From Paraglomus occultum (taxonomy: Eukaryota > Glomeromycota > Glomeromycetes > Paraglomerales > Paraglomeraceae), in assembly GCA_910592205.1 (NCBI GenBank), contig CAJVPJ010000025.1, positions 1-64,000 of the forward strand: 64,000 nucleotides of DNA, in the 5' to 3' direction. The position numbers and the translations under genes were made by a program. Position 1 is the first letter of the stretch; the number at the start of each line of letters is the position of its first letter. The notes under the pieces are model-generated. The model was not told the DNA's origin. It was given only the letters and a program-made list of their open reading frames with translations, and did not search any database. This document shows, one piece after another, positions 1-12,200 of the stretch.

Positions 1-75
<75 letters not shown>
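1..75. other. Homopolymer of 75 G at the window edge
   Basis: Every base from 1 to 75 is G. No other G run in the window exceeds about 13. Long terminal poly-G is typical of no-signal reads on two-colour sequencers or of a bad contig end. It is best treated as an artefact, and it carries no gene. Confidence 0.85.
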
Positions 76-77
<2 letters not shown>

Positions 78-2841
78 GACCAGGAAGGTTGCAATTTATC
101 ACAAAGTTTGCGCGAATCTGATACGACAGCTCGAGGACAAAATAAGTTCGTGTATAAGACTAGGCTTTGAAATAGATACGCTCGACAGTAACGACAACCT
201 TGTTTCGTGGCCTGGCAGAATCAGTCAAATGATGTGATTCGAGATTAAGTGATGTTAAGACTTTATATTTTCGATAATTTTGTGTAATACAAGTAAACGG
301 AATAAGATTTGATTTGTCGTAATAATTATAATGAAACTAGTGCAGTCTCTATTTTCTCCCATTGCGCTGATCAATGATAAAATTTCGTAAAACGGCTCGA
401 TGCGAATTATAATGATGATTGTTAATACAATAAGGAGATATCGATTGAATCTGAAGATCAACAAGATAGTTATTGTGGTAATTCCGACTGATCGATCAGC
501 TGCAATATCATGAGATTATACGTGACATCACTAAATATTGGATGACATATTCTTTATTAACGTAACATTTGCGTCAGATGACAATCGTCATTTGTTCTGA
601 TTGGAAAACATTTAGGCAATAGCACCGTTTATTTCATAACCCAAATAAATGCATATTTGTACGGGGCTAGAACGGCTCACACGTTATAAATTACAAAAGC
701 AAGAATGTTCTACTATTGCTATAATAATTCGCATCAATGCGTGCTATACTCTTTTTATAAATAAGCACCTGATATTTTTATGACGATCCATAAAATTAGA
801 GTGGATTTGTTAATGCAGGTGCTCGTTGGTTAATCATCTAGTATGATTTCTAAATTTGGATTTGGGGCATTATTATTATTATTATCATTATCACCACCAT
901 TATTTATTATTATCAAACTCCTTAATCCTATTCTGGTCAAGCATGCCAAGTAAACTCTGATAAAAAATGTCTTATGTAAATGGTTTCGTTTACCCCACTG
1001 ACAACCTACATAAATGATACTTGGACGTATTTGTCCCTGTTGGTTGTACTATTACGTTTCGGGTCAATCCCTGAATTATTTATTGTCAAAAATACCGAGT
1101 CGTGTGACAAGACAAAGTTTCATAGATTTGTGTAAAACATTTTCCTTAATTCGAAAAATCTGATCATCGGTTGCCACACAAATTTGGTAACGATCGGCAT
1201 GTTAGTTTCGGATGGTGTTCAAAAGCAAAGGTTCTATCATTTTTCTTGCCTTTAAGGCTGCGACATGTTTGACGGTGCTTCTTTTCATCTTTTCTTTCCA
1301 GCGCAGTCTCTCTTCTACCAGACTTTGATAGAGAAAAGGAGGGTGATCGTACAGAACAATGCAGTTTATTTTGAGAGCATGACGAATGATGGTTTGTGAT
1401 TCTCAGCTTTTCAGGAGTGAAAAGAATGTGTTATGTATAAGCTTCCAAAATTAAAATGCGGCACTTTATGACGTGTACGTTATCATTCTCCGCTAAAATG
1501 ATTGGCCGAACTTCTCAGTAACCTTCGAAAAAAGTCCCGTCTCCCCCATTTTTCTTCTCGTTAAATTACTTTTTTATTCTAATTGCGTTGTTAAGTCTTG
1601 AAAATAAACACCTTCTTGTGCTGCCCACATTGTATATTTATCACCCGACCTTGACGTTGCAACTTCAAGCTGTCCATGAATAGGGTTACCATACATTTTA
1701 TCTATGTTTGCCGTCAGATACGTTTTTGTATCTTGATGCATCAACTGCACCTTTTCTTCCCGAAGCCAGACAGAAGACGATTCCCGACAGATAAGCTTCC
1801 AATTATCCCCTATTAGAAGAAGGAAAACAAAAAAAAAATCATTATCACCATGATAAAAAATAACAACTCAATCAAGTGATATATATATTATACCTGTATC
1901 ATTTCCGTCATATGCACTGACTTCTTGTTGCATTGAGAGGGGTGACTTGTGATTATGACTATGCAAAAACTTTTTGGTTTCGACATGTTGAAGCCGTATA
2001 AAGGAATTACATTTTACGGGTTGCCTATTGACATGAAAAAAAATACGACATGCATAGTTTTAATCGTATTCGATACCATCGAAAAATCTGATTTTTTCCA
2101 ACGTCCGCAGCATACGTACCCTCTTAGAAAGTCTTTCACGTCAATAGTTGGCTTAACCGTCCACAGAGAGTTTGGATCATCCGCTTCGGAGAATCCAGTT
2201 ACGCTTTGTTGGCCTGATCCACTGCCTACAGTTGTATATGTCTGGTTTACACTCTATCTACTACCAACATGTTTTGACCCCCACTCAACGAAACGTACCA
2301 TAATTTACACCGTGCGAGTGCAATTTATATTCTGACAGGCTATGCGTCAATTTTACAGCTGAACCATAAGTAACCGCCTTGAATTCTGTAGTCGTAAAAG
2401 CCACGGTTAAAAGATAAGTTGAGCTATACAACCACTCTCTGCTGTTGTTAACCCAACAAAACATTACTACATTACATGCCATCTTCTATGTCTGGAGCAT
2501 CGCCTGCAAAAACGTTGGAAGAGTACAGTAAAAGATATACTGCTATTGAGAAAATTATCCACCGGTTCATTCTTTTTGGTAGAATGTGAACCATGAAACG
2601 AAATTTGCATTTGACATTTTTCATTTGGTACATATATTTGGATGAGATCTACACTTTGGGTAATGCAAGAATTTTTATTTGTTCAATTGCCAGACAGAAA
2701 CACGGACATAAACTACATAACGATAAATGGTGAAAGATAAAGATAACAGCAATGTATAACAAAATATAAGCGAGGGTTATCTAACACATGTCCCTGATTA
2801 TTATCCAACGTCCTTGCCCCCGTCACTAATGATTCATTATC
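76..2841. other. Gene-free AT-rich spacer
   Basis: No reading frame here resembles a known family or shows coding-like codon use. A short ATT/ATC-type microsatellite lies near 868-910. The longest open frame (about 128 codons near 1949-2335) is unconvincing and is listed as rejected. The right end is probably the 3' side of the TPX2-like gene. Confidence 0.6.
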
Positions 2842-4194
2842 CTATTGTTCTGAATGGAGTGACATTGCTGAAACCGAGCGACTCCCGTTCAACGAATTCG
2901 ACGCTGATTCTTGAAGATACTGCATGTGACGTTTCCTCTTGTCTCCAATCATTGGCGATTTGGCCTTGGTCAACTTTTTCTTTGATGGCATAATGATGAT
3001 TGGGCGATATTTCATGATGGGACGAGCGCGCAGAACACGGTCCTTGCGTAATCGGCGAAGTTCCCTTTCCTTTCGTCTCTGAAGAAAAGAAAAAACGTCC
3101 TTGATCAGCATCAACGAAAAGGGATACTACTCCTAATCCAAAACCCATCCCCTTACACACCTCGTCATCCTTTAGCTTTTTCAATCTCAAGTTGTCATAA
3201 TCCTCTTCACGTTGTTTCCGTTCCTGTTCCATCAACTTGTGATGCTTGATTCGTTCCTCGGTTAAAAAGTAAAAGTCCACGGGTTCAGTTGGTGGTCGTA
3301 GTTCGGGCTTTCTTGGAATATCCGGATCGAGGTTGGGAAGTGGCGTTGCTCGGAACTGATTTTCCTTTTCGCGCAGTCTAAGCTGTTCGATTCGTTGCTG
3401 GAAAAGATCCTTGTAGTGTTCCCCTCGAATGGCCGTTTGTAGTGTAAATGGTTTGGGTCGTGTTAGTGGGATTTGATGGAAATGGTGTGATTGCTATATC
3501 GAAACGGAAAACGGACGGTTATATTATCGTATTATCGTACGCAGGGTTAAACGAGACGCAATGGAGTTATAGTGCTGCGGAGTCATCTCACCTTTGATAC
3601 AACGTGCGACTTGAACCTTTCGGGTGTCTTTTCTACCAACTCTCTGAGTCGCGCGGCGAGTGGCACGTACGGAGATTTCTGTTCGAGGCTCTGCTTACAG
3701 TGAGTTCGTGTTTCATGGAATTTAAACGGCTCTGGTACGGTAAATTGCAAATGCGGTACTTTCGTCTAGTTAATACAGACAAGAGGGGTTAGGTAAAACT
3801 TGCGGCGGCTTGCAAAAAAATAACTCAATGAAAATGATTCTGACCTCGTCGGACGCGATATTGTTTGTAGTATCGCATTCAACGCAAGCAGAGACTGAGG
3901 GGATTTCAGGACTCTGGCGCTTCGACTTGTCCGGCACTTGCAAAGCACTGTTGTCGTGGTCTGACTCTACTTCCGTGACTTCAATCCTGTTGCGAAAGTC
4001 TTGCTCTTGTCGGTCCTCTTGCTCCTCTTGAGCTTCTCGCTCTTTGCAGACTTTCTGTTCTTTGCAAGCTATTACTGTCAGAGAGTGAACGAATCGCACT
4101 TGTTAGGTTTTCACCACAACTTTAGAGATGAGTCGACAGCAATAACAGTAAACAAAAGTAATATCTGTTTATTACGTTGTTCTGGAGACGACAT
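2842..4194 (-). CDS. TPX2: TPX2-like spindle assembly protein
   Basis: Predicted microtubule-binding protein of the TPX2 family, which nucleates spindle microtubules and activates Aurora kinase in animals. I place exons at 4194-4176, 4068-3845, 3765-3592, 3493-3161 and 3078-2842; together they are 987 nt, or 328 residues, with all phases consistent. Family signs are an LRPPTEPVDF segment matching the KPPTEP block of vertebrate TPX2, a following highly charged E/K/R helix, and a C-terminal block LRRLRKDRVLRARPIMKYR resembling the LRRELVHKANPIRKYQ end. The protein is about half the length of vertebrate TPX2 and seems to lack the N-terminal Aurora-binding part, although the 19-nt first exon is the least certain call and a more distal start is possible. 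It lies 250 bp downstream of ARP8 on the same strand. Confidence 0.75.
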
Positions 4195-4443
4195 GTTGCG
4201 TTATGAGCAAGAGTAGTTTACGGAAACCAACTCAAGTTTTTTTTTTGAACAAAAAGTAAATTAAAGAGTAAAAGGCTTGTTTGTTTTGGTTATCCTTATA
4301 TTTGTTACAATACGCGCTTTTTGAACACGTCTAATTTGATAATCTACAAACGATTTTATGATTCTATGGATTACACATAAATATGATTGGATGATTCCAT
4401 CAAGATCACTTCCTTTTTAGGTACGCACGTGATCAACTGCTTT

Positions 4444-7442
4444 TTACCATACGAAAAGAGCCTTTTCTCTTAAACATCTCACTCCCAGTTCTGCCCATTC
4501 TTTTTGATATATCCACAACTCTTTTGTAAGGTCCAACTTAGCAGTGACGGATGCACCCTTCCATGCCATTAGACTTGGATTCAGCTCGCGCGGTGGGGAA
4601 AGGATTTCCAACTTTTCTGTGATTGAAGCTGCTCGCGGCACCAATCTATTTAATATAAAAGTATTAGCGAATCGTGTTCTCATACAGCCGTCTGTCACTA
4701 TAAATTACCACAGCTAAACAACATTCAAATACATCGTCCACGCGATGGTATTAAATCATACCTTTCCTCCAACATCTGATTAATCCCCGGTAATAGTGCC
4801 CCACCACCAACGATAATAATGCTAGTATAGAACCTCTTCATTCTATCATCCGTCATGGTCGCCTGAATGCTTTGAGCTATGGCGTCGTCTAAAGGCAGTA
4901 CAGTTGTCGGGTCCACCGTAACTGCATTATTATTATTTGTTTTAGCAGCAGAAGATACTGAAGGAGATGCAGGGTCAGTTGATGCGGGTTCAATTCGGAC
5001 CGGAGTTGAAGGTAATGGGCTGTCACGAGTTTGAGGTGAAGGAGAATGATGAGCCGACTTGAGTTGAGATGAATTCTGTATCGGGGACGGTTTTTGCTTG
5101 GTGAAGAGATGTGCTGGTATCACCTGTAAATGTTCATCGTATGAATTGTTTTCGTTTAAACTTAATGTTATATTGATCATTACGTGCTTACCAATGAATT
5201 TGTCCCAGACCCGTCTGTAATGTCATCAAAGATATTGTTGGCGAATTTCGGGGTGAATTCGGACATCTTTTGTTTAAAGTTGATCACGGACGGATAAAAT
5301 AAGATCTAAATTGATCCAACTGCCAGTTAGTACTTGTAACAGGTCATGAAATACCAAAGATATAAAATGGGTACCATTGGAGCTACTATAATTTCGTCGT
5401 ACGTCTTGAGCTGATATTTCCTGGTTGGCTCGTTTGGTGCTCGTACAAAAAAGTCATATAGTTGCACAATTAGATTTGCCTATTGATCACCCAAAATTGG
5501 AACCAATCGATGAGATTTATTACGTGACAATATGTACTAATGTGCGACAACTATACATGCCTCGTTTAATGAACAAAATTTCTGTTTCATGTCCTCTGCC
5601 AGTAGCCAGTCGAACGATCTGTTTAAATCTATATCTCTATACGGAAACTTGCTTTTTTTCAACAATTGCACAAAAAATCTTGTAATGTCATCGCCCGCAT
5701 AATTTAGAGCAATCCTAAAATGGCAAATCACGAGTCTGTTAATCGCCTATTCAGATTACATGAATCCACGCCTATATATCTTACCGTGAATCCGGTATAA
5801 TCATGCCGTCTTCAACGCACGAGACACTAGTTCTCTGTGCTCCAATGTCAACCACACATGCTAGGGACATCCCTGCTCCAAAGGTAACACAGACAGACTC
5901 TTGTTGGACAAAAGCACGTCGAAAACCCATATATCGTAATAGCATGTTCATCATTTCCGTTACCACCACGCGGTTGTATATATCTGGAATGACCAATATC
6001 ACAGAGTAATTCTACAAAGACGCAAAAAAAAAGTGTGAGACAAGACACGAATAAAGAGTGCCATGAGGTGGGGTGGGAGAGGAGAACACAATATTTCGGC
6101 AATACATTACTCGAAATTCTTTTCTAGCGATGTGAAGATTCTGCTGAATCACTTCCGTCCATATTGTTTCCAGATCACCAACAACCGACTTGATGGAATC
6201 ATAGTCTCTGGTGTTAAATTCTCCGTATTGAATAGGATATCGCACTTTATAAGAAGTAGCAGTAGTCGGTAACCTTAATGCCTATCATAATAACATAATA
6301 AAATCATTAGTAAACCATCGTTGTCATCATTCGACGTTATCACTACAAATTTACTCAATCAAGTACCTTCTCACCAATATAAAAGTCAACGTCTTCGTCA
6401 ACGGCCGTCCACTCTACTTTGTATGGATCGTTATGATCAAGGATAATCTCTGATTGTATACTCCTATTAAATGAAGTCACTTGTGACGTTGCATTAGCCA
6501 CCGGACGACGCTTGGCAGCCTTCATCCTCTCTTTTAATTCTTTCTTTAGTTCTTCCACTATTTGTTCAGATTGCTCCTAATTTACATATGAATCACGATG
6601 TAAAGACAAGTCAGCAAGTTAAACCACGCGTCAACGATACATCCAACTCGTAGTCACTGTGTGACGTCCATATGCCTCGCCACCTCCTTCTCCAAACATT
6701 TCTCAACTAACTAACCTCTTCTTCATCCATGGCATCTTCCGTAACGTCCGACTCGCGAGAAGAATCAGATCGACCACCATCAGGGGACGACTTGCGCTCA
6801 TCATCATCACGATGTGCTTTATGCTCCTCTCCTCTCGTATTCGTTTCGTCTCTATTTCTGTGCGCATTGTCAGCATTCTGATCTCCACCTATTTCGTTGC
6901 TGGACTTTTCTGACTCGCTGGACCCGTCAGTCACTTTAACGTTTCTCATTTTTCTCGCGATAACATGTGGCACGACGGCGTAGGGAATGGCATCGGAAGC
7001 GCGACCGATCTTTAGATTTTTTGATCCCGGATGTATAACCAATGTTTTGGAGCCTTCTACTTCAGGCTTTTAAAAAGGTCAGGGCACGCTAAAATTTTCT
7101 TTCAAATTAATCTAGTTCTCCTACCTCATTGTCCTCGCCCTCAGACCTTGGCAGTACGTCCGACTCTGTGATTTCACCTCCGTCGTCCTCACTCTCCTTT
7201 GTGTCTTCGCTGTCTTTTCCTCCGATCGACTTTCCTTGTACTCGCTGAAAGTAAGATGTATCGTGTCTCAAGAATTTTGACGTTACGTACTTTGTAACGA
7301 CAGATGGCTGAGCAGCGAAGCTGGTAAACTTCAATTCGGGACGATACGGCTTGTCTATTACCTCAGTGGACGATGGGGATAGTTGAGGTGTGGAAGCGCG
7401 ACTACCTGATGCCTGTGATCGTGCTGGCGGTTTGGCTACCAT
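4444..7442 (-). CDS. ARP8: Actin-related protein 8 (INO80 complex)
   Basis: Nuclear actin-fold subunit of the INO80 chromatin remodeller, which binds nucleosomes and helps position the complex. The start ATG at 7442 opens a Ser/Pro-rich N-terminal tail. The second exon holds the characteristic opening VIHPGSKNLKIGRASDA and PHVIARK. Later exons give the long acidic insertion (about 6707-6950), the DEDVDFYIGEKVL segment, the YPIQYGEFNTRDYDS block, ILVIPDIYNRVVVTEM followed by GFRRAFVQQESVCVTFGAG, the CVVDIGAQRTSVSCVEDG sheet, and the C-terminal IIVGGGALLPGINQMLEER motif. At least nine short introns interrupt it. All exons stay open, so the gene looks intact. A low-complexity Ser/Pro insert near 4990-5110 is typical of fungal ARP8. 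The product is roughly 700 residues, in the family range. Confidence 0.93.
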
Positions 7443-9109
7443 GACGTATATGAATGAATACAAGCCAGTGGCGATAGAAGCTTTCTATTTTGCTTGTCTA
7501 TATTAATATGACGAAAAAGTTGAAGGTCTAAAGACTTTGTGCATTCGCGTATCTATTCACAAGAGCGTATGACCAAAATCTATTTTGGAAGGTTTCCTCT
7601 CTGACGTAAGATGGGCTCTGCATAATGGTAATAATAAAGATGAAGATGAAATTATATAACTTTATTTTTGCAGTAGTGGTTGGCGATCAAATCCCTGGAT
7701 GAGTTTGTCTTTATGGATGTGTGACAGATCAGATTAGTAGGTAACGCGCACACATAATAGACGGATTCAGCTTTTGTAAGACTTAATTTCTATTTTTCAA
7801 CAAACAAACAAACATTATTGATTTTCAAGAGTTTGCGTCGTAGGAAGACAAGGCAAGGCTCGCTCGCTTGAAGGATCAAGTGACCCACAGTAGATGAAAC
7901 ACGATAAAAAAATCTCAGCAGGTATCTTATCCACAACACACTTGTACATATAACATGTGCCAACGGACAAACATGTAAACATGATGCAAATTCAGGTTTC
8001 GACAAGTCGCGATATTCCATTATGGTCTGTTGCCATTTGTTCAACGTTCTCTCTACAAACCAAAGCAAAAAAGCACAGATTATTATAGATACCGTGTTTA
8101 GCACGCCCACCTATGCACGTGAACTAAAATGGAAAAAACAATCTCACACCCCGTAAATAGCCCCTGAACATGACTGATATTATAAATAATTATCTGTCAA
8201 ACAGTGAACATTCACGTTACGATGTGTTCAAAGACATGTCAATTAACTCATACTATTACATAACTTTGCTGCAAATATTGTTTAATGGTGTGCTGGGAGA
8301 TGAGTGAGAAGAAAAATTCTGATACTAAATACCAAAGGGCAACGTAGTTAGTCAATTGCTATCGTTCTCCCAAAAAGGCGCGATAGAAAGGAAAGCCTCA
8401 ATTGATTACACAACTGTAAACATCGCAAGCAGATGTGACATCTATTTTTAAAAGGCGGACATGACCGGCTGTCCGACTTGTCGAGAAAGTGGTTTTACCG
8501 AGTTTACCTATGAAATAAGACTTTGTCAATAGCCTGAATGTCGCATTCGGCAAAAGATGCTCCATTAATAAGCGCTTCACTCATGCATTAACAATAGATG
8601 CTATTCGCTTAATTGTTATCGCATTAACGTTGAACTAGACTTACGTTTCTCATTTTCGCTAATAATTTAACACACTACTTGTAAACATGGCCTAAAAATA
8701 TTTCGAAGTGTCTGTTGATATATTGATAGAGAATTGTATAGTACTAGGATAATGCGCATAGTTCAAAGACAATCCTTCCATTTCAACAACACAAGTCCCG
8801 TTGTTGCGGTAGTCGCTTGCCTACATAAAGAATTTACCTTTTACACTCGAACTCGGCATGCGAATACCCAAAACATCCGATTTACCCTTAAAAAGACTCT
8901 GCATATTATGGTTTTTCGGCAGTTTGTTTAACAATTTTGGTCTGTATTCACAATGTTACCAAATTCATTCTTATTCTAATCTACCCACTTTTCGGAATCG
9001 AATAGAAAAAGGGAACATCGTGATCACATAATCAGGCACCCAAAATTTCCTGCATAGAAAATTCTACGAACGGGCCGACTGCATATGAAAACACTGACAA
9101 TAAAATACT
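7443..9109. other. Spacer upstream of ARP8
   Basis: About 1.7 kb with no supported gene. It must contain the ARP8 promoter close to 7443-7700. Two open frames on the minus strand (7790-8110 and 8398-8580) have no recognisable domain or clear splice context and are treated as chance. Confidence 0.55.
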
Positions 9110-11026
9110 TTATTCACAGCATTCTCGGGGCAATTCGCGCTTCTGATAACATTTAACTATTTCTGTGTCCAAGTTAAAATAATATGGTAACTTTGTAACG
9201 GGTTTCGGATCCAAATCAAGCAGTTTGGCCCTGTATTCGACGTGATCTAAAAAGTTGCCAACTTCAAGTCTCTTGACATCATCGCTATTAAAAAGCGAGC
9301 CGCTCAAAGTGCTATCAGAATTGTCGTCTGGTTTTCGGAAACTAAACATAACAGAGCAATCTTTCAGAGTGGTAGATAACAAGAATTCATACAATAATTG
9401 TCGTTGTTCGTCCAGAGTCATGTCTTTCAATGCAAGCGGCCCAGCAGCTGAAATTGGGTAAGAATGGGAAGATTAACCGAGTGCGGAAAAGTGAAATAAA
9501 GCAGACCTTCGTAAAGTAGTTAAGCAAAGATAATTACGCATATGACTAGTCTCTTGCGTTCGTTGAAGATACAATTCAACAGTCTTTTTCCATTCTTCCA
9601 ATTTTGGTTCGAGTAATTGTCCTTGTTGAATTAAATCGAGCATGTATATTCCCTCGATATCCAGCGAATCCAGCGTTTTTTGCAAATAACGTAGCCGGTC
9701 AAAAAGCCCTCGCTCGTTCGCAATCGCCTTTATCAAAAGATCTATCAAAGCCTGATACAATGTATTGCTGTAAAAAAATTCATTTCCCTGGTTAATTAAT
9801 TCCGATCGAATAAAATTCATGATCCCTTCTCGCTTTTTATTGATCGCAAGTATGATGCCACTGTAACCCGAACATGACTAACCTTTGATGGGAATCATTC
9901 ACAGGGTCGTCAGTAATTTGAAAGAATTCGTTGAGCCTCGTGTGCCATCCATCCTGCATCGAATTACCATGTGTTAGATATATCAGCTGAAAAAGGACTA
10001 GATCAAATGTATGAATGTAGAATTAATACCTGTCCAATATCGATCTTCTCTCCTTGTATGAACAACTTAAACTTATTCCCGGCAAGCTTTATTAATTGTG
10101 GTAGTGACTTCCGTAACCTTGACTCATCACAAGAAAACAGATCGAGTGGACAATAGTCTATTATCTCTTCTGTTTGATCACCTTGCATGCGTCTGAGATG
10201 CTGATGCATGCAGGTTCTGCATGTGAGTCGCTTTACAGAATTCTCTGGTTTGATAAACGAAGATGTGGGTAAAAATCCCCATTTAGGCTACATTATAAAA
10301 TATTAATAAGAAAAAAAGTATTGGGAAAGATGAGGGTGGTGCGGGTGTGTGTGGAGGAGGGTCAGGAGTGGGAGAGAGGGGGAGACGGCGCGGGGTCAAA
10401 AAAAAATTTTTTTTTCTTTTATTCAAGTCTAATGATGCACCTTAAGTTCCACTGCCAAAGTGACCCCTGCGCTTGACGTAAATACAGTATAGTCGGGCAT
10501 CAACAAAGCAAATTCTTGGTGTATATCGATTCCGGCATGCCTTCTTTTAGCAGGACGGAAGGGCTCTATTGCTTCCGCAAGAGATTGTAAGAATTCTGGT
10601 GTTACTTGTAACAATTTCTAAAAAATGTTCTTTTGATCAGTGTCTTACGTTAAAAGCCGCACAGACAAGACAAAAAACTTGGCACATACCGTCTCACCAG
10701 TATACTGATTGCCAAACAATGGAACCAATACGTCGCGAGTATACGATATAAGGAAGGAGGGCATCTCGGGCGTTTGCTGCTCACCATGCATAAGGACGCC
10801 GCCTTTACGCAAACGCAAAACCACACCTCCCTTGTTTCAAAGATGCGGTAAAAAGCATGAGTAACATGCGTTCACGACGCACATAGAGTTAGGAAGCAAA
10901 ACATACGAATCTGCCGTGCGGACTCCTTAGGGCCAAAATGACATTGGCGTTGCCCTCGCCTTTGTAGCGCCAAAGCGTTGGGTTGCAGAGTTCGGGCACC
11001 GTCTCAACATGCATATCCCAGACCAT
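9110..11026 (-). CDS. IPK1: Inositol-pentakisphosphate 2-kinase
   Basis: Converts inositol pentakisphosphate to hexakisphosphate (phytate), which supports mRNA export and pyrophosphate-inositol signalling. The ATG at 11026 starts the N-lobe, with WRYKGEGNANVILAL (glycine loop region). A second exon gives VVLRLRKGG and PLFGNQYTGE. A splice near 10429 joins AVELK to PKWGFLPTSS, producing the signature EIKPK-type catalytic motif, followed by the cysteine-containing CRTCMHQHLRR. The C-terminal exons (9820-9473, 9430-9110) end with LLDLDPKPVTKLPYYFNLD, which matches the closing DLDPKP block. At least six exons read in frame, so the gene appears functional. One intron (about 10270-10428) is very rich in pyrimidines on the coding strand, with an A9/T9 run at 10398-10415. 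It is divergent from the NmrA-like gene. Confidence 0.92.
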
Positions 11027-11228
11027 TTTCAAGAACGGTCCAACGCATAAATAGTTAAATATGTAACTGTGATTGACAAATATGGTTAGCAACGAATCAT
11101 GCAAGTTTGCATTCGAATAATCACAGAAATATAAAGCACACACATCAATTTTTTTAGCCCAAAGCCTTTTCCAAAAACCCTTTTCACTTTGCTCCGCTTA
11201 ACCTAAAGAGAATTAAGAGAGTAACAAA
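11027..11228. promoter_or_regulatory. Shared divergent promoter between IPK1 and the NmrA-like gene
   Basis: Only 202 bp separate the two start codons, which point away from each other, so the promoters must overlap. I see no clear TATA box. The IPK1 frame stays open upstream of its ATG but has no earlier in-frame ATG. Confidence 0.55.
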
Positions 11229-12200
11229 ATGTCACAGCGTCAGGTTTTTGTTTCGGGAACTTTTTATTTACCGGTAGGTAGGGTCTACATGAGGACGCGT
11301 TTGGTATATACTATAACAAGGCCCGTTGACTCTGATTACCGACTTTCACATTCACAGGCGAGAGCTGTTGTGCGAGAATTATACAAACGTCTCGGAGACA
11401 CTGTATCAAAGGTGCGACTCGGAACCCATATAGGGCAAATGCCTTTGGACTTGGCGCGAGGCGGCAAGATATGTCGAATAGACCCGGCAAATATAGAGAA
11501 TGTAAGGAACGCTTTGGAGGATGTGGAAGCAGCCTTCCTATGGCAGGCGCCAAATGAACCCGACCATTTGTTGAGGGACTTTATTGATGTAGCAGAAGAG
11601 AAGGGTGTGAAGAACCTTGTTATTTTATCATCGTATCATTCTCACCCTAATTCAGGTCAAGAGATAGAAGCATACGTATCATCCAAATCTATTGCTCAGT
11701 ACACGTTGCTTCGTGTACCATTTTTCACGCATCATTTCGACATTTATAAAAACACCATTATCAACGACAAGATTCTACCATTGCCGATTGGTACGGAAGG
11801 CAGCTTCGCGCCATTAGATGACCGAGATTTTGCAGAAGTGGTTGCTACTCTCCTGGTTTCACCAAATGACAATCCGCATCATCAGGCAACATATACGCTG
11901 ACGGGCCCCAGACTTTACACAGGTCCAGAGTTGGCAGTTCGATTATCCGTAATTATAAATGACCATGTGACATTCCTGGGGACGTCTTTAAATGAGGCCG
12001 ACAAGTATTTGAGTAACATTCTCCCTCAAGAAGACGAACAAAGTAGACAGCGTCATTTGGAGTTGTATCGTGCAATACGAGAGGGTGAATGTCAGGTGAG
12101 GACTGAAGACGTCACACGGATATTAGGCGACGAGAAGGTACCGCGGGATATCGAAATATACTTTGGTGATATAATAGTAAAGATAATAAGAGGATATTGA
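11229..12200 (+). CDS. NmrA-like NAD(P)-binding (atypical SDR) protein
   Basis: Rossmann-fold protein of the NmrA / SDR48 type, expected to bind NAD(P) as a reductase or redox sensor. Visible elements are a first beta strand QVFVSGT, then AFLWQAP, KGVKNLVILSSYHSH, and the late TYTLTGPRLYTGPELA segment that resembles the LTGPEALT motif of this family. The frame is open for 323 codons. However, 11274-11357 has good GT...CAG borders, is 84 nt (28 codons) and contains no stop. Removing it brings the first strand next to ARAVVRELYKRLGD, as expected for the helix after the dinucleotide loop, giving 295 residues. I favour the spliced form. Even then the usual GxxGxxG is poorly preserved, so cofactor binding is uncertain. 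Confidence 0.8.
   Translation: MSQRQVFVSGTFYLPVGRVYMRTRLVYTITRPVDSDYRLSHSQARAVVRELYKRLGDTVSKVRLGTHIGQMPLDLARGGKICRIDPANIENVRNALEDVEAAFLWQAPNEPDHLLRDFIDVAEEKGVKNLVILSSYHSHPNSGQEIEAYVSSKSIAQYTLLRVPFFTHHFDIYKNTIINDKILPLPIGTEGSFAPLDDRDFAEVVATLLVSPNDNPHHQATYTLTGPRLYTGPELAVRLSVIINDHVTFLGTSLNEADKYLSNILPQEDEQSRQRHLELYRAIREGECQVRTEDVTRILGDEKVPRDIEIYFGDIIVKIIRGY

Noticed and set aside
1949..2335. 128-codon open frame on the plus strand
   Set aside because: No domain, AT-rich flanks, no promoter or splice context, residue composition not protein-like.
7790..8110. Hydrophobic minus-strand frame upstream of ARP8
   Set aside because: Scattered hydrophobic residues without a clear membrane pattern or homologous motif; probably chance.
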